Assembly (NCBI GenBank): GCA_020072845.1
Contig: JAIQGF010000009.1
Coordinates: 248,001-312,000, forward strand
Direction of reading: 5' to 3'
DNA length: 64,000 nt
From: Terriglobia bacterium
Lineage (GTDB): Bacteria; Acidobacteriota; Terriglobia; Terriglobales; Acidobacteriaceae
Of the stretch, positions 21,583-30,463 are shown piece after piece. The notes beneath the pieces are model-generated. The model was not told the DNA's origin and made no database searches. It saw nothing but the letters and a program-made list of their open reading frames with translations. The position numbers were made by a program, and so were the translations under genes. Within the stretch, counting starts at the first letter, position 1, and each line of letters starts with the position of its first letter.

Positions 21583-24500
21583 TTGCTGAAACTCAAGAAG
21601 CTCCAGATCCTCGGGTTCAAGTCATTCTGCGACCGCACTGAACTGGGTTTTCACGGCGACGGCATCGCTGCCATCGTCGGCCCCAACGGTTGCGGCAAAT
21701 CCAACATCTCCGACGCCATCGCCTGGGTTTTGGGCGAGCAATCGGCGCGCACCCTGCGCGGCGCGCGCATGGAAGACGTTATCTTTGCCGGCACGCGCGA
21801 CCGCAAGCCCACCGGCATGGCCGAAGTTTCCCTCACCCTGATCGACCCTGACGTTTACGACGGGCCGGAAGCATTGGCCGAGCCGGAAATTGAAATTCAC
21901 GACGAGATGTCGGAAGCGGACTGGGACGAAGCCGCGTTGCGCGAAAAAGCCGCCGTCGAGACCGACGAATACCTTTCCGACGTGCAGCCCGGCCAGGTGG
22001 ACGAAGTCGACGGTCTACGGTCGACGGTCGACGGCCAAAACAGCGGTGCGCCCGAATCGAACCTGGGACCGCAGACCACCCCGGCCAACAGCTCCGCCGA
22101 TCCTGGTGCTGAATCCGCCAACGCCATCGAGCAACCGTCAGCGACTTCCGAGTTGCCGCCGTCGACCGTCGACCGTCGACCGTCGGCCGTGGTTTTGAAA
22201 ATCCGCCGCCGCAAGTTCAGGCCCAGCTTCAAGGCCGGCGAGATCGTGGTCACGCGCCGCTTGTTCCGCTCCGGCGACAGCGAGTACCTGCTCAATGGCA
22301 AGCTCTGCCGCCTGCGCGATATCCAGGACATCTTCATGGGCACCGGGCTGGGCCCGGAGTCCTATGCCATCATCGAGCAGGGAAGAATCGGCCAGATTCT
22401 CTCCAGCAAGCCCACAGACCGGCGCGCCATCATCGAGGAGGCGGCCGGGATTACCAAGTTCAAGACGCGCAAGCGCCTCGCCGAAGCGCGGCTCGAGGAA
22501 GCCAAGCTGAACCTGGCGCGGGTCAACGATATCTTCGAGGAAGTCACGCGCCAGATGAACTCGCTCAAGCGCCAGGCCTCCAAAGCCGAGCGCTACGCGC
22601 GCCTGCGCGACGAAATGCGCGGCAAGCTGCGCCTGGTGCTGGCCGGCAGGTTCGCGCAACTCCGCCGCGAGAGCGAAGAACTGGAAGCGACCCTCATCGG
22701 CCTCGGGGAAGAACTGCGTGCGAAAACGCAGGTGGTCGGCGAGCTGGAACTGGAGCAGGCCGAAGGCACGCAGCGCGGCTATGCTATCGAAACCGACGTG
22801 CGCAACAATGGCGAGCGCTTGTCGGCAATCACGCGCGAGATTGATCGCGCATTCTCGCGCCAGCGCACCAACGAGGAGCGCTGCGCCGAGCTGACACACC
22901 GCGCCGAATCCGCCGCCGCCGAACTCGCGCAGACACGCCTGCGCCTGGTGGGCATCGAGGCGGAACGGGAATCGCATCGCGGGGTTTTGCAAGCGGCCGA
23001 GGGCGAGGTGGCCGCCGCGCAGCAACAAGCCGCCGCGGCGCAGCAGGAAGCCACCATCGCCGCCGGCGTGCTGGCCGACATCGAGTGCCGCCAGGAATCA
23101 CGCCGGGCCGCGATCATGGAAGCAGTTGCCGCCGCTTCCGCGGTCCGCGAGCAGCTTACGCGCGCGCAGGAGCACATCGCCGGCCTGGAACGCGAACTGC
23201 GCCGCCTGAATCACGAAATCGAATCCGGGCGGGCGCAGATTGAGACCTTCGGCGACCAGCGCGGGCAGATCGCCTTCGAGTTCGAAAATGCCTCCGAACG
23301 CGTGCAGGCGCTTGCCGAGGACATCGAGCAGACGCGCGCCGCGATCGGCGAGGTGCGCATGGCGGAGACCGAGTCCAAGCGCCGCCTCGATACCCTGCGC
23401 GCCGAGTACGCCACCGCGCTGGGCAAAAAGGGTTCGCTGGAAGCGGTGATTGCCGAGCACGGTTATTCCACCGATTCGGTTCGCCGGCTGTTCCAGTCCG
23501 GCGCGCTCAACAGCGGTTTTGCGCCGGTCGGGGTGCTCGCCGATTTCCTCGAAGTCGATGACCGCGTCGAGCACGTGGTCGAGGATTTCCTGCGCGACGA
23601 GCTCAACTTCATCGTGGTGAAATCCTGGGACGCCGCCGACGAAGGCATGCGCCTGCTGCGCACCGACGTCGAGGGCCGCGCTACCTTCCTGGTGCATCCC
23701 AATGACTCGCAGGCGCGCTTCTCGTTCGTGCTCGACGAGGCCGCGCACCATGCGCCCGCGCACGCGCAACTGGTTCGACCGTTGAAGCAGGCCATCCGCG
23801 TGCTCAACGGCTTCGGCAAATCCCTGGAAGTCATCCTGCCCAAGCTGCGCGACGGCTACCTCGTGCCCGACTCGGGAGTCGCGCGCGAGTTGGCCCTGTC
23901 GAACCCCGACGCATTCTTTCTCTCCGAATCGGGCGAGTGCTTCCACAATGTCACCGTGACCGGCGGCAAGCAGCGCAGCGAGGGCCCGCTGTCCATGAAG
24001 CGCGAGTTGCGCGACGTGCTGCGCGTGCTCGCCGAAATGGAACGGGCGCTGGGCGGCGAAGAGCGCAAGGCATTGATCCTGGCGCGCGAGATCGCCGACC
24101 TCTCCTCGCTGCTGGAGCGGCTGGAAACGGAGAAGCGCGAGGCCGACAGGGCCGCGCTCACCTCCGGTCATGACCTGCGCCAGTTGGAGAGCGAGGTGAC
24201 GCGCATCGCCGAGCGGGTGGCGCTGGCGGAGCGCGAAGCGCTGAACATCACCGCCGAACGGGCGGCGAACGAGGCGCTGATTGCCGAACAACAGGCCGAA
24301 CTTGGCGCTCGCGATGCCCGCCGTGCCGCGCTGGAGAACGAAGCCGCCGCGGCGCAGGAAAGTCTTGCCGGGCTGCGCGCCGCGCGCGATGCCGCCGCCC
24401 ACGTTGCCTCCGAGATGAAGGCGCAAGTCGCGGCCGTGGAAGAGCGGCGCCGCGCCGCGTCGGCTGCGCTGTCCCGGGTTGCCACCATGTTCGCCGAGAT

Positions 24501-25548
24501 CGCTTCGCGCGTGGAGTCGCTGGAGTCGCAGCAGCAGATGGCCGCCGCCGAACAGGCGCAGCGCGAGATCGAAAACCTGCAGATTTCCGAGCAACTGGAT
24601 TTGCTGGGCGCGCAGAAAGAGCAGGCCGAAGCGCGCGAAGCCGAACTGCAGGCCGAATCCGAACAGGTGCGCGGCCGGCTGGTCGAAATCGAGCACCAGC
24701 TTCGTAGCGCGCGCCTGGAAATGGACTCGGTGCGCGACCGCCGCGGAGAACTGTCGGCGCAGGCCGCCAAGCTGCAGTCCGATCAGCAGCACATGGCGGA
24801 AACCTGCCTGAACGAGCTCGGTGTGGCCGCCGGCACGCTGCTCGCTGACGAGTCCGTTGCCCAGCTCGGCCCGGAACTGCTCGCCCTGGAGGAGACCGCA
24901 TATCGCGAGCTGCGCGCGAAACTTGACAACATGGGCCCGGTGAACATGATGGCCCTGGAGGAGTATCAGGAGGCGGCGCAGCGCCACGGATTCCTGGAAA
25001 CGCAACGCAAAGATTTGATGGACTCCATCGAAAATACGCAGAACGCCATTCGTGAAATCGACACCATCTCGCGCCAGAAATTCCAGGAAGCGTTTGCCGC
25101 CATCAACATCAATTTCCAGGCGGCATTCCGCAAGTTGTTCGGCGGCGGCAACGGATTCATGCGGCTCACCGACGAAGAGAACGCCGCCGACAGCGGCATT
25201 GACGTGGTGGCGTCGCCTCCGGGCAAGAAGCTGCAGAACGTGCTGCTGCTCTCCGGGGGAGAAAAAGCGCTGACGGCCCTGGCGCTGCTGGTCGGCATCT
25301 TCCAGTACCAGCCGAGCCCGTTCTGCATTCTCGACGAAGTGGACGCTCCGCTTGACGAAAGCAACATCGGACGCTTTACCGAACTGGTGCGCGAGATGAG
25401 CGATACCACCCAGTTCATCCTCATCACGCACAGCAAGAAGACCATGAGCATTGCGCCGGTCATGTACGGCGTCACCATGCAGGAGCCCGGAGTTTCCAAG
25501 CTGGTCTCGGTGCGCTTCCACGAAAACGCGCAGGCGGCGACCGCGTAG
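21583..25548 (+). CDS. smc: Chromosome segregation protein SMC
   Basis: A 1321-residue SMC ATPase, 130-170 residues longer than usual. The N-terminal head has KLQILGFKSFCDRT and Walker A GPNGCGKS (33-40). Long coiled coils flank a hinge around 620-780. The C-terminal head has LLSGGEKALTALALL (near 1222) and Walker B CILDEVDAPLDESN (near 1248). The excess is an acidic, Pro/Ser-rich insertion at about 91-217 in the N-terminal head, between SLTLIDPD and GEIVVTRRLFRSG, where other SMCs have a short loop. It contains two opposed heptad arrays. TTG at 21583 is chosen for the AAGGAG six bases upstream. ScpA and ScpB are not in the window. Confidence 0.93.
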   Translation: MLKLKKLQILGFKSFCDRTELGFHGDGIAAIVGPNGCGKSNISDAIAWVLGEQSARTLRGARMEDVIFAGTRDRKPTGMAEVSLTLIDPDVYDGPEALAEPEIEIHDEMSEADWDEAALREKAAVETDEYLSDVQPGQVDEVDGLRSTVDGQNSGAPESNLGPQTTPANSSADPGAESANAIEQPSATSELPPSTVDRRPSAVVLKIRRRKFRPSFKAGEIVVTRRLFRSGDSEYLLNGKLCRLRDIQDIFMGTGLGPESYAIIEQGRIGQILSSKPTDRRAIIEEAAGITKFKTRKRLAEARLEEAKLNLARVNDIFEEVTRQMNSLKRQASKAERYARLRDEMRGKLRLVLAGRFAQLRRESEELEATLIGLGEELRAKTQVVGELELEQAEGTQRGYAIETDVRNNGERLSAITREIDRAFSRQRTNEERCAELTHRAESAAAELAQTRLRLVGIEAERESHRGVLQAAEGEVAAAQQQAAAAQQEATIAAGVLADIECRQESRRAAIMEAVAAASAVREQLTRAQEHIAGLERELRRLNHEIESGRAQIETFGDQRGQIAFEFENASERVQALAEDIEQTRAAIGEVRMAETESKRRLDTLRAEYATALGKKGSLEAVIAEHGYSTDSVRRLFQSGALNSGFAPVGVLADFLEVDDRVEHVVEDFLRDELNFIVVKSWDAADEGMRLLRTDVEGRATFLVHPNDSQARFSFVLDEAAHHAPAHAQLVRPLKQAIRVLNGFGKSLEVILPKLRDGYLVPDSGVARELALSNPDAFFLSESGECFHNVTVTGGKQRSEGPLSMKRELRDVLRVLAEMERALGGEERKALILAREIADLSSLLERLETEKREADRAALTSGHDLRQLESEVTRIAERVALAEREALNITAERAANEALIAEQQAELGARDARRAALENEAAAAQESLAGLRAARDAAAHVASEMKAQVAAVEERRRAASAALSRVATMFAEIASRVESLESQQQMAAAEQAQREIENLQISEQLDLLGAQKEQAEAREAELQAESEQVRGRLVEIEHQLRSARLEMDSVRDRRGELSAQAAKLQSDQQHMAETCLNELGVAAGTLLADESVAQLGPELLALEETAYRELRAKLDNMGPVNMMALEEYQEAAQRHGFLETQRKDLMDSIENTQNAIREIDTISRQKFQEAFAAININFQAAFRKLFGGGNGFMRLTDEENAADSGIDVVASPPGKKLQNVLLLSGGEKALTALALLVGIFQYQPSPFCILDEVDAPLDESNIGRFTELVREMSDTTQFILITHSKKTMSIAPVMYGVTMQEPGVSKLVSVRFHENAQAATA
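22006..22188. repeat. Heptad inverted repeat inside smc
   Basis: The left arm (22006-22035) has units GTCGACG, GTCTACG, GTCGACG, GTCGACG. The right arm (22157-22188) is the complement (CCGTCGA units). About 120 bp of coding sequence lie between them. The frame is preserved; the arms read as LRSTVDG and PSTVDRRPS. Confidence 0.88.
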
Positions 25549-25763
25549 ACGCGCCGTATCGCGGTGCGGAGAGAGCGCGGCGGAACTTGGCGCGACCAGA
25601 AGATTACGGCAAGATTACGGGAGCGGGGGGAAGCTCTTTCCGATTTTCCACATCATGATCCGCTAAATCCCTTCCCCAGAGCCTGTTTCGCGGGAACGCC
25701 TCTCCTGTCAATGATTATTCTTCGCGGAGGAAATCGCGTCGCACGCAATTGTGACGCGAGGCG

Positions 25764-25791
25764 TTGACAAAAAAACGTAGGCGGCTAGAAT
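25764..25791 (+). promoter_or_regulatory. Sigma-70 promoter of purC
   Basis: Consensus TTGACA (25764-25769), a 16-bp spacer and TAGAAT (25786-25791). It implies a leader of roughly 27 bases before the GTG start. Confidence 0.65.
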
Positions 25792-25824
25792 ACGCGACGT
25801 TCTTTTGCGCAACAATTTTCCGTC

Positions 25825-26742
25825 GTGGCTCACTCCCTACAAGACGTCCTGCTGCACACCGACTTTCCGGACTTGGAGCTTTATGCCAGCGGAAAGGTGC
25901 GGGACCTCTACCGCGTGGACAACGAGCACCTGCTGTTGGTGGCGACCGACCGCATTTCCGCTTTCGATTACGTGCTCGCCACCGGCATTCCCAACAAGGG
26001 CAGCGTCCTGACCCAGCTTTCTCTTTTCTGGTTCGACTTCCTCAAGGACATCGTCCCCAACCACCTGGTCACCGCCGAGGTGGAGCGCTATCCGCAGCAC
26101 CTGCGCAAGTACCAGGCTCATCTGCGCGGCCGCTCCATGCTGGTGGTCCATGCCGACATGGTTCCGGTGGAGTGCGTGGTGCGCGGCTACATTTCCGGTT
26201 CGGCGTGGAAGGAATACCAGAACAAGGGCTCGGTGTGCGGCATCACCCTGCCCTACGGCTTGCGCGAATCCGACAAACTGCCGCAGCCGATCTTTACGCC
26301 GGCAAGCAAGGCCAACACCGGCCATGACGAAAACATTTCCTTCGCCGAGATGAAGAAGATCGCCGGGGCCGCGTTGAGCGAGCAACTGCGCGACCTGAGC
26401 CTGCGCATTTATCAGGCCGCCGCCGACTACGCCGCCGCCCGCGGTATCCTCATCGCCGATACCAAGTTCGAGTTCGGACGCACCGCCGCCGGCTTGGTGC
26501 TGGCCGACGAAGTCTTGACGCCCGATTCGTCGCGCTTCTGGCCCGGCGACGCGTATGCGCCCGGCCGCGGCCAGGAGTCGTTCGACAAACAATACGTGCG
26601 CGATTACCTGGAGAAGATTCGCTGGAACAAGCAGCCGCCGGCTCCCTCGCTTCCGCCCGAGGTGGCCGACAACACCAGCGCGAAATACATGGAAGCGTTT
26701 CGCCGGCTTACCGGGCGGGACTTGCAGGTGCAGGCGGCCTGA
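25825..26742 (+). CDS. purC: Phosphoribosylaminoimidazole-succinocarboxamide synthase
   Basis: A 305-residue SAICAR synthetase that joins CAIR with aspartate using ATP in purine synthesis. Signatures are SGKVRDLYRVD (nucleotide loop), LVATDRISAFDYVL, VVRGYISGSAWKEY and the DTKFEFG motif. The length corresponds to the longer, yeast-like class. GTG at 25825 begins the conserved N-terminus (HSLQDVLLHTDFP). The strong promoter upstream suggests it heads a unit with cvpA, which is also linked to purine genes in many bacteria. Confidence 0.95.
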   Translation: MAHSLQDVLLHTDFPDLELYASGKVRDLYRVDNEHLLLVATDRISAFDYVLATGIPNKGSVLTQLSLFWFDFLKDIVPNHLVTAEVERYPQHLRKYQAHLRGRSMLVVHADMVPVECVVRGYISGSAWKEYQNKGSVCGITLPYGLRESDKLPQPIFTPASKANTGHDENISFAEMKKIAGAALSEQLRDLSLRIYQAAADYAAARGILIADTKFEFGRTAAGLVLADEVLTPDSSRFWPGDAYAPGRGQESFDKQYVRDYLEKIRWNKQPPAPSLPPEVADNTSAKYMEAFRRLTGRDLQVQAA

Positions 26743-26814
26743 TGGTTGGCGGGCCGGTTGGAGCGCAGGAAATCTGCGGTTGAGGTGAGAGCAAGCGTTG
26801 TCGCGAGGGCCCGC

Positions 26815-27390
26815 ATGACCGGACTGGATTGGCTGATCGTTGCCATCGTTCTGTTTTCTGTGCTGGTCGCGGCTTCGCAAGGGTTCATGCACGAAGTGTT
26901 TTCCCTGGCCGGGGTGGTCGTAGGATATCTGCTCGCGGCCTGGGGATACCGCCAGGTGGCGAACTGGTACGCGCCGTATGTGAAGACGCCCTGGGTGGCC
27001 GATCTGTGCGGGTTTCTGACGATCTTTTTTGTTGTCGTCCTGCTGGCGGGAGGTATCGGCCGGATCGCGCGTTTCGGCATGAAGGAAGCCGGACTGCGCT
27101 GGTTCGACCGCGTTTTGGGCGGGATGTTCGGGCTGGTGCGCGGCGTCCTGATCGTGATGATCTCGTTGCTCGCGCTGGCATCGTTCTCGCCCGGGTCAAC
27201 CCTGCTGGCGCGATCGCGCACGGCGCCGTATCTGCTGGTGCTGGCGCGGGCCGCCGTCTGGGTTGCACCGTCGCAGGTACGGCAACAGTTTCGTGCCGGC
27301 ATGGACGCCATCGCCAACATCCGCGAAGGCGCGCCTCCGGCGGCGAATCATAATGCCGCGCCCGGACCGCCCGCGGTCCCGGCTAAGTAA
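26815..27390 (+). CDS. cvpA: CvpA family inner-membrane protein
   Basis: A 191-residue membrane protein with four hydrophobic segments (about 4-22, 28-46, 62-84 and 100-122). The N-terminal LDWLIVAIVLFSVLVAASQGFMHEVFSL with the conserved GF and DW positions is typical of CvpA (colicin V production family). It follows purC by 72 bp, matching the frequent purine gene linkage. ATG at 26815 removes a basic, non-membrane extension that is open to 26746. Molecular role in the envelope is not established here. Confidence 0.85.
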   Translation: MTGLDWLIVAIVLFSVLVAASQGFMHEVFSLAGVVVGYLLAAWGYRQVANWYAPYVKTPWVADLCGFLTIFFVVVLLAGGIGRIARFGMKEAGLRWFDRVLGGMFGLVRGVLIVMISLLALASFSPGSTLLARSRTAPYLLVLARAAVWVAPSQVRQQFRAGMDAIANIREGAPPAANHNAAPGPPAVPAK

Positions 27391-27396
27391 AACGAA

Positions 27397-27424
27397 CGGA
27401 CAGTCATAAACGGACAGTCATAAA
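27397..27424. repeat. Perfect 14-bp tandem duplication
   Basis: CGGACAGTCATAAA occurs twice in a row, 28 bp in total, which is 4 x 7 bp. It lies just upstream of the Fis-like gene's Shine-Dalgarno. Confidence 0.8.
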
Positions 27425-27436
27425 AGGAGAGGTCCC

Positions 27437-27715
27437 GTGAAAGACCAACTGGAATCCCTGGTCATGCAGATGTACAAAAGCGGCATTCTTTATTCCGAAG
27501 CCGTCCGCGAATTCAAGAAGCGCTTTATTCTCACGGTCCTTCAGGAGAACCAGGGAAACCAGTGCAAAGCTGCCCGCAATTTGGGCATGCACCGCAATAC
27601 GCTCTCCCGCACCATCGCCGAACTCAAGGTTGACGTTCGCAGCCTGCGCGACGGCGCCCGGCGCCCCCCGCGCAGTGCCCGCCCCCTCACCATGGAGAAG
27701 AAAGCGGCGCGCTAG
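27437..27715 (+). CDS. Fis-type helix-turn-helix protein
   Basis: A 92-residue protein whose centre is a Fis/NtrC-type HTH: FILTVLQENQGNQCKAARNL followed by GMHRNTLSRTIAEL. It is the size of a stand-alone Fis-like nucleoid or transcription factor. The basic C-terminal tail RDGARRPPRSAR may add DNA contacts. GTG at 27437 is preceded by GGAGAGG. It follows cvpA by 46 bp and may be co-transcribed. Target genes are unknown. Confidence 0.85.
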   Translation: MKDQLESLVMQMYKSGILYSEAVREFKKRFILTVLQENQGNQCKAARNLGMHRNTLSRTIAELKVDVRSLRDGARRPPRSARPLTMEKKAAR

Positions 27716-27730
27716 TCATTGGGTACACAG

Positions 27731-27755
27731 CTTGCCCTGAGCGAAGTCGAAAGAC
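27731..27755. repeat. Dispersed repeat CCCTGAGCGAAGTCGAAAG
   Basis: This matches the complement of CTTTCGACTTCGCTCAGGG-type sequence. A related CCTTCGACTTCGCTCAGGG occurs at 46482-46500. Confidence 0.65.
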
Positions 27756-27873
27756 GCGCGGTTGGTCCGCACGCGCGCCGATTCGCAGGCTCCCGCGCCA
27801 CACGGGGGCTGCTGACAGTCATTGCGCGAGTCCTGAGGCGGCCACCGCCCTCGGTCGCGGCTACCTGCTGCGG

Positions 27874-27904
27874 AAACAAAAAGGGCACGGCGTTTCGCCG
27901 TGCC
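27874..27904 (-). terminator. Intrinsic terminator of the secreted TPR gene
   Basis: A 9-bp perfect stem GGCACGGCG / CGCCGTGCC (27884-27892, 27896-27904) with a 3-base loop. On the - strand it is followed by CTTTTTGTTT. Confidence 0.85.
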
Positions 27905-27930
27905 TGTATCTGGCTGGACCTGACCAAAAA

Positions 27931-29211
27931 CTATTGCTTCTTGCGCACTGGCGGCTTGTGCGCCGGCGGCTTGGGCGGCGCACCGATAAATGCGCCACTG
28001 GTCATGTGAATCATGAACGGGCTGACATCGTAGGTCGCCGGCGTGCCTTGCACCTTGGACATAGCGCCCTGCTTCGGGACTAGCGCTGCGGCAATCGGCG
28101 CTTCGAACGTCAATTCCACGTCCGCCTTGTTGTTCTGGATATCGTCCACCGTGGCGGCCAGCATCACCGAGTTCCTGGTCGTGCTGATCACCTTGCCCTC
28201 AAACGCAATCGGTTTGCCCTTGATGGCACTCCACACCTTGTCGGCGGCTGGTTGATTGCCCGAGGTGAGGATCAGCTGAAATTCATCGAACGACATCTGA
28301 TCCACCGGTTTGGTATTCGCCAGGTTGGCGGCTTGCTCGGCCGGCGTCGGCGCCGGTTTGACGGTGAATCCCGCGGGAGGTTCTGCGGTGGTCTTGGTCT
28401 GCGCCATTAACTGGTCCCAACCATCGTCGCCGGCGTGATAGATCGTGTACGCGCGCTTGCCGTAGGCCGTAATCTGCGCCTGGGCCGGTGTGCCGGCAGC
28501 CAGGTTCGCAGAGCGCGCGATGTACCACAGTCCGCGGACGTCCTGCGGTTTCTGCTGCAGGTACGCCAGCGCCAGCGGGTACACGTTGCGCAAATCGTTG
28601 GGCTGCCCCTGCGCGGCCATTGTCAGATACTTCTGCGCATTGGGGTAATCCTTCTGCTGTAGCGCCGCCATGCCCGCCGCTCCGGCGAAGATCACCTGGG
28701 TCTGCCCCTTTAGTTTTTCCCAATCCTCCGCGGTCAACTCCGCCGGTTTGGGCGCGGTCTGGCTTGCCTGCAGGCCCTTCTGCGCGTACTGAGCCGCCTG
28801 CTGCAGCGACTGGGCGGCATTCGACCCGCCCGCTTCCGCCTGTTGGCGGTAGATGTAGGTCATGAGCGCCAGAGCTCGCAGATTGGTGGGATCGGCTTGC
28901 AGCACACGATCGGCCGTTTCCAGCACCTTCTGCATATTGCCAAGCTGCTGGTAAGTGGCCATCAGCAATTCCAGCCCGCTCACCTTGACCACGCTGTTCG
29001 GGTACTGCTGCAGGAACGTGTCCAGCGCCTGCGCCTTGGCCGCGGGATCGGATTGGTTCAGCGCGGTGACGTAAGCGTTGTACTCGGCCGGGTCCTTGAT
29101 CGTCGGCCCGGTTGGCGCGGCTTGTCCACCCTGTGCCTGCGCGTCGGCGCCGGTCGGTGCCATGGCCACGGCGGCGAATACCAGCACAAGGATGATGAGC
29201 GACTTCTTCAT
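27931..29211 (-). CDS. Exported tetratricopeptide repeat protein
   Basis: A 426-residue protein with a clear signal peptide (KKSLIILVLVFAAVAMAPTG, cleavage after GADA near residue 24). Several degenerate TPR helices follow, for example LELLMATYQQLGNMQKVLE and LRALALMTYIYRQQ. A C-terminal beta-rich segment (about 330-420) and a Pro/Lys-rich tail (PPKPPAHKPPVRKKQ) end the protein. It is a periplasmic protein of a type common in Acidobacteriota; function unknown. ATG at 29211 is chosen for the AAGGAG upstream and the signal peptide; an open frame extends to 29370. Confidence 0.8.
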   Translation of the reverse strand: MKKSLIILVLVFAAVAMAPTGADAQAQGGQAAPTGPTIKDPAEYNAYVTALNQSDPAAKAQALDTFLQQYPNSVVKVSGLELLMATYQQLGNMQKVLETADRVLQADPTNLRALALMTYIYRQQAEAGGSNAAQSLQQAAQYAQKGLQASQTAPKPAELTAEDWEKLKGQTQVIFAGAAGMAALQQKDYPNAQKYLTMAAQGQPNDLRNVYPLALAYLQQKPQDVRGLWYIARSANLAAGTPAQAQITAYGKRAYTIYHAGDDGWDQLMAQTKTTAEPPAGFTVKPAPTPAEQAANLANTKPVDQMSFDEFQLILTSGNQPAADKVWSAIKGKPIAFEGKVISTTRNSVMLAATVDDIQNNKADVELTFEAPIAAALVPKQGAMSKVQGTPATYDVSPFMIHMTSGAFIGAPPKPPAHKPPVRKKQ

Positions 29212-29561
29212 GCGATGGCTCCTTACTTCGATTCCTGGAGAAAATAGCGACGTCGCCCACGCACGCCAGCCGGCTCGCGCAGACGACACGCGCAGTTTGG
29301 AAGGCCTGCGCGCGCCCGGGCCCGGAAACGGCAAATTCTTACTACCGCCTGCCCCGATTCCGCTTCTCAAGAGAGCAGGAAACTCAGCGGAAAGGGATTA
29401 TAAGAATGTACCTCGTACAAAGGCAAGTTACGTTACGATTACGGCTCTTCCCGCCAGATTTGATGCGGGTTCTGATGCGGGTTTTCCGGCTGCTGGATAC
29501 ATGGCAGGCCGCGCCGGCCTGCTGAATCGGCCTCCGGCGCGGCTACGAGGAGCTGGGCACG
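29212..29561. other. 350-bp divergent intergenic region
   Basis: It separates the - strand TPR gene from the + strand SDR gene and should hold both promoters. No clear consensus promoter, RNA or repeat was recognised. Confidence 0.5.
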
Positions 29562-30287
29562 ATGAACGACGGCACGAAACCTCTGCGCGACAAAGTAGCC
29601 GTGGTCACAGGCGGTGGCCGCGGCATCGGATACGCCATCTCGGCCCGCCTGGCGGAAATGGGGGCGACCACCGTCATCTGTGGTCGCTCGCCGCAAACAC
29701 TCGATGCCGCCGCACAACAGATTCGCTCCGCCGGCGGACCGTGCGAGGCCATCGTCTGCGACGTCGCCCAGCTGGCCTCGGTGGAGGCGCTCGCCGCGCG
29801 CGTGCAGCAAAGCTTCGGCCGCACCGACATCCTGGTCAACAACGCCGGCGTCGGCGATTTCAGCCGCCCTCTGCATCAGCTTCCGCCCGACGACTGGGAG
29901 CGCATCCTCAACACCAATCTGCGTGGCGCGTTCTACGCCATTCGCTGCTTCGCGCCCATGATGATCAGCGCCGGCCGCGGCGACATCGTCAACATCTCCT
30001 CCATCGCCAGCAAAAACCCGCTGCCCAACGGCGCCGCCTACGCGGCTTCGAAGTGGGGCTTGAACGGCCTGAGCTACTCCGTGGCCGAAGAACTTCGCCG
30101 CTATAACATCCGTGTGAGCGTGGTTTGTCCCGGCAGCACGCAATCGGAACTCGGCCCACACGCCGGCAAGGACCCGCTCAAAATGTTGCGTCCCGCCGAC
30201 GTCGCCCACGTGGTGGCGATGCTGGTTACACAGGCGCCGCAGTCTTTCGCCAGCGAAGTCGTTCTGCGGCCGACGCAGAAACCGTGA
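29562..30287 (+). CDS. SDR family oxidoreductase (3-ketoacyl-ACP reductase-like)
   Basis: A 241-residue classical short-chain dehydrogenase. The NAD(P)-binding motif is TGGGRGIG (16-23), NNAG is at about 93-96, the catalytic Ser is in VNISSIAS, and Tyr-Lys are in AAYAASKWGL. CGRSP after the second strand suggests NADP preference. FabG-like proteins of this size reduce beta-ketoacyl groups or many other carbonyls, so the substrate is not certain. Start ATG at 29562 is preceded by GAGGAG. Heptad repeats follow the stop. Confidence 0.88.
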   Translation: MNDGTKPLRDKVAVVTGGGRGIGYAISARLAEMGATTVICGRSPQTLDAAAQQIRSAGGPCEAIVCDVAQLASVEALAARVQQSFGRTDILVNNAGVGDFSRPLHQLPPDDWERILNTNLRGAFYAIRCFAPMMISAGRGDIVNISSIASKNPLPNGAAYAASKWGLNGLSYSVAEELRRYNIRVSVVCPGSTQSELGPHAGKDPLKMLRPADVAHVVAMLVTQAPQSFASEVVLRPTQKP

Positions 30288-30299
30288 TCAAGACAGGGA

Positions 30300-30380
30300 A
30301 ATTAAGAATTCAGAAGTCAGAACAACATCCGCCGCGAAGGTCTTACCATTCTGCATTCTGACTTCTTAATTCTTCATTCT
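30300..30380. repeat. Heptad inverted repeat, GAAGTCA/GAATTCA type
   Basis: The left arm (30300-30321) reads AATTAAGAATTCAGAAGTCA. The right arm (30348-30380) is its complement, ATTCTGACTTCTTAATTC with extra units. A further direct array (CTTGCCG, CTTGCCG, CTGACTG) follows at 30396-30416. Confidence 0.85.
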
Positions 30381-30463
30381 CACGGCCATGGCCGCTTGCC
30401 GCTTGCCGCTGACTGCCACGAGTGCTAACATCGCCAGTTTCAGGAAATGTTTGGGAGGATTTT

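Noticed and set aside
22006-22188. smc insertion as a frameshift or pseudogene
   Set aside because: The frame is open from Walker A to Walker B and all ATPase motifs are intact.
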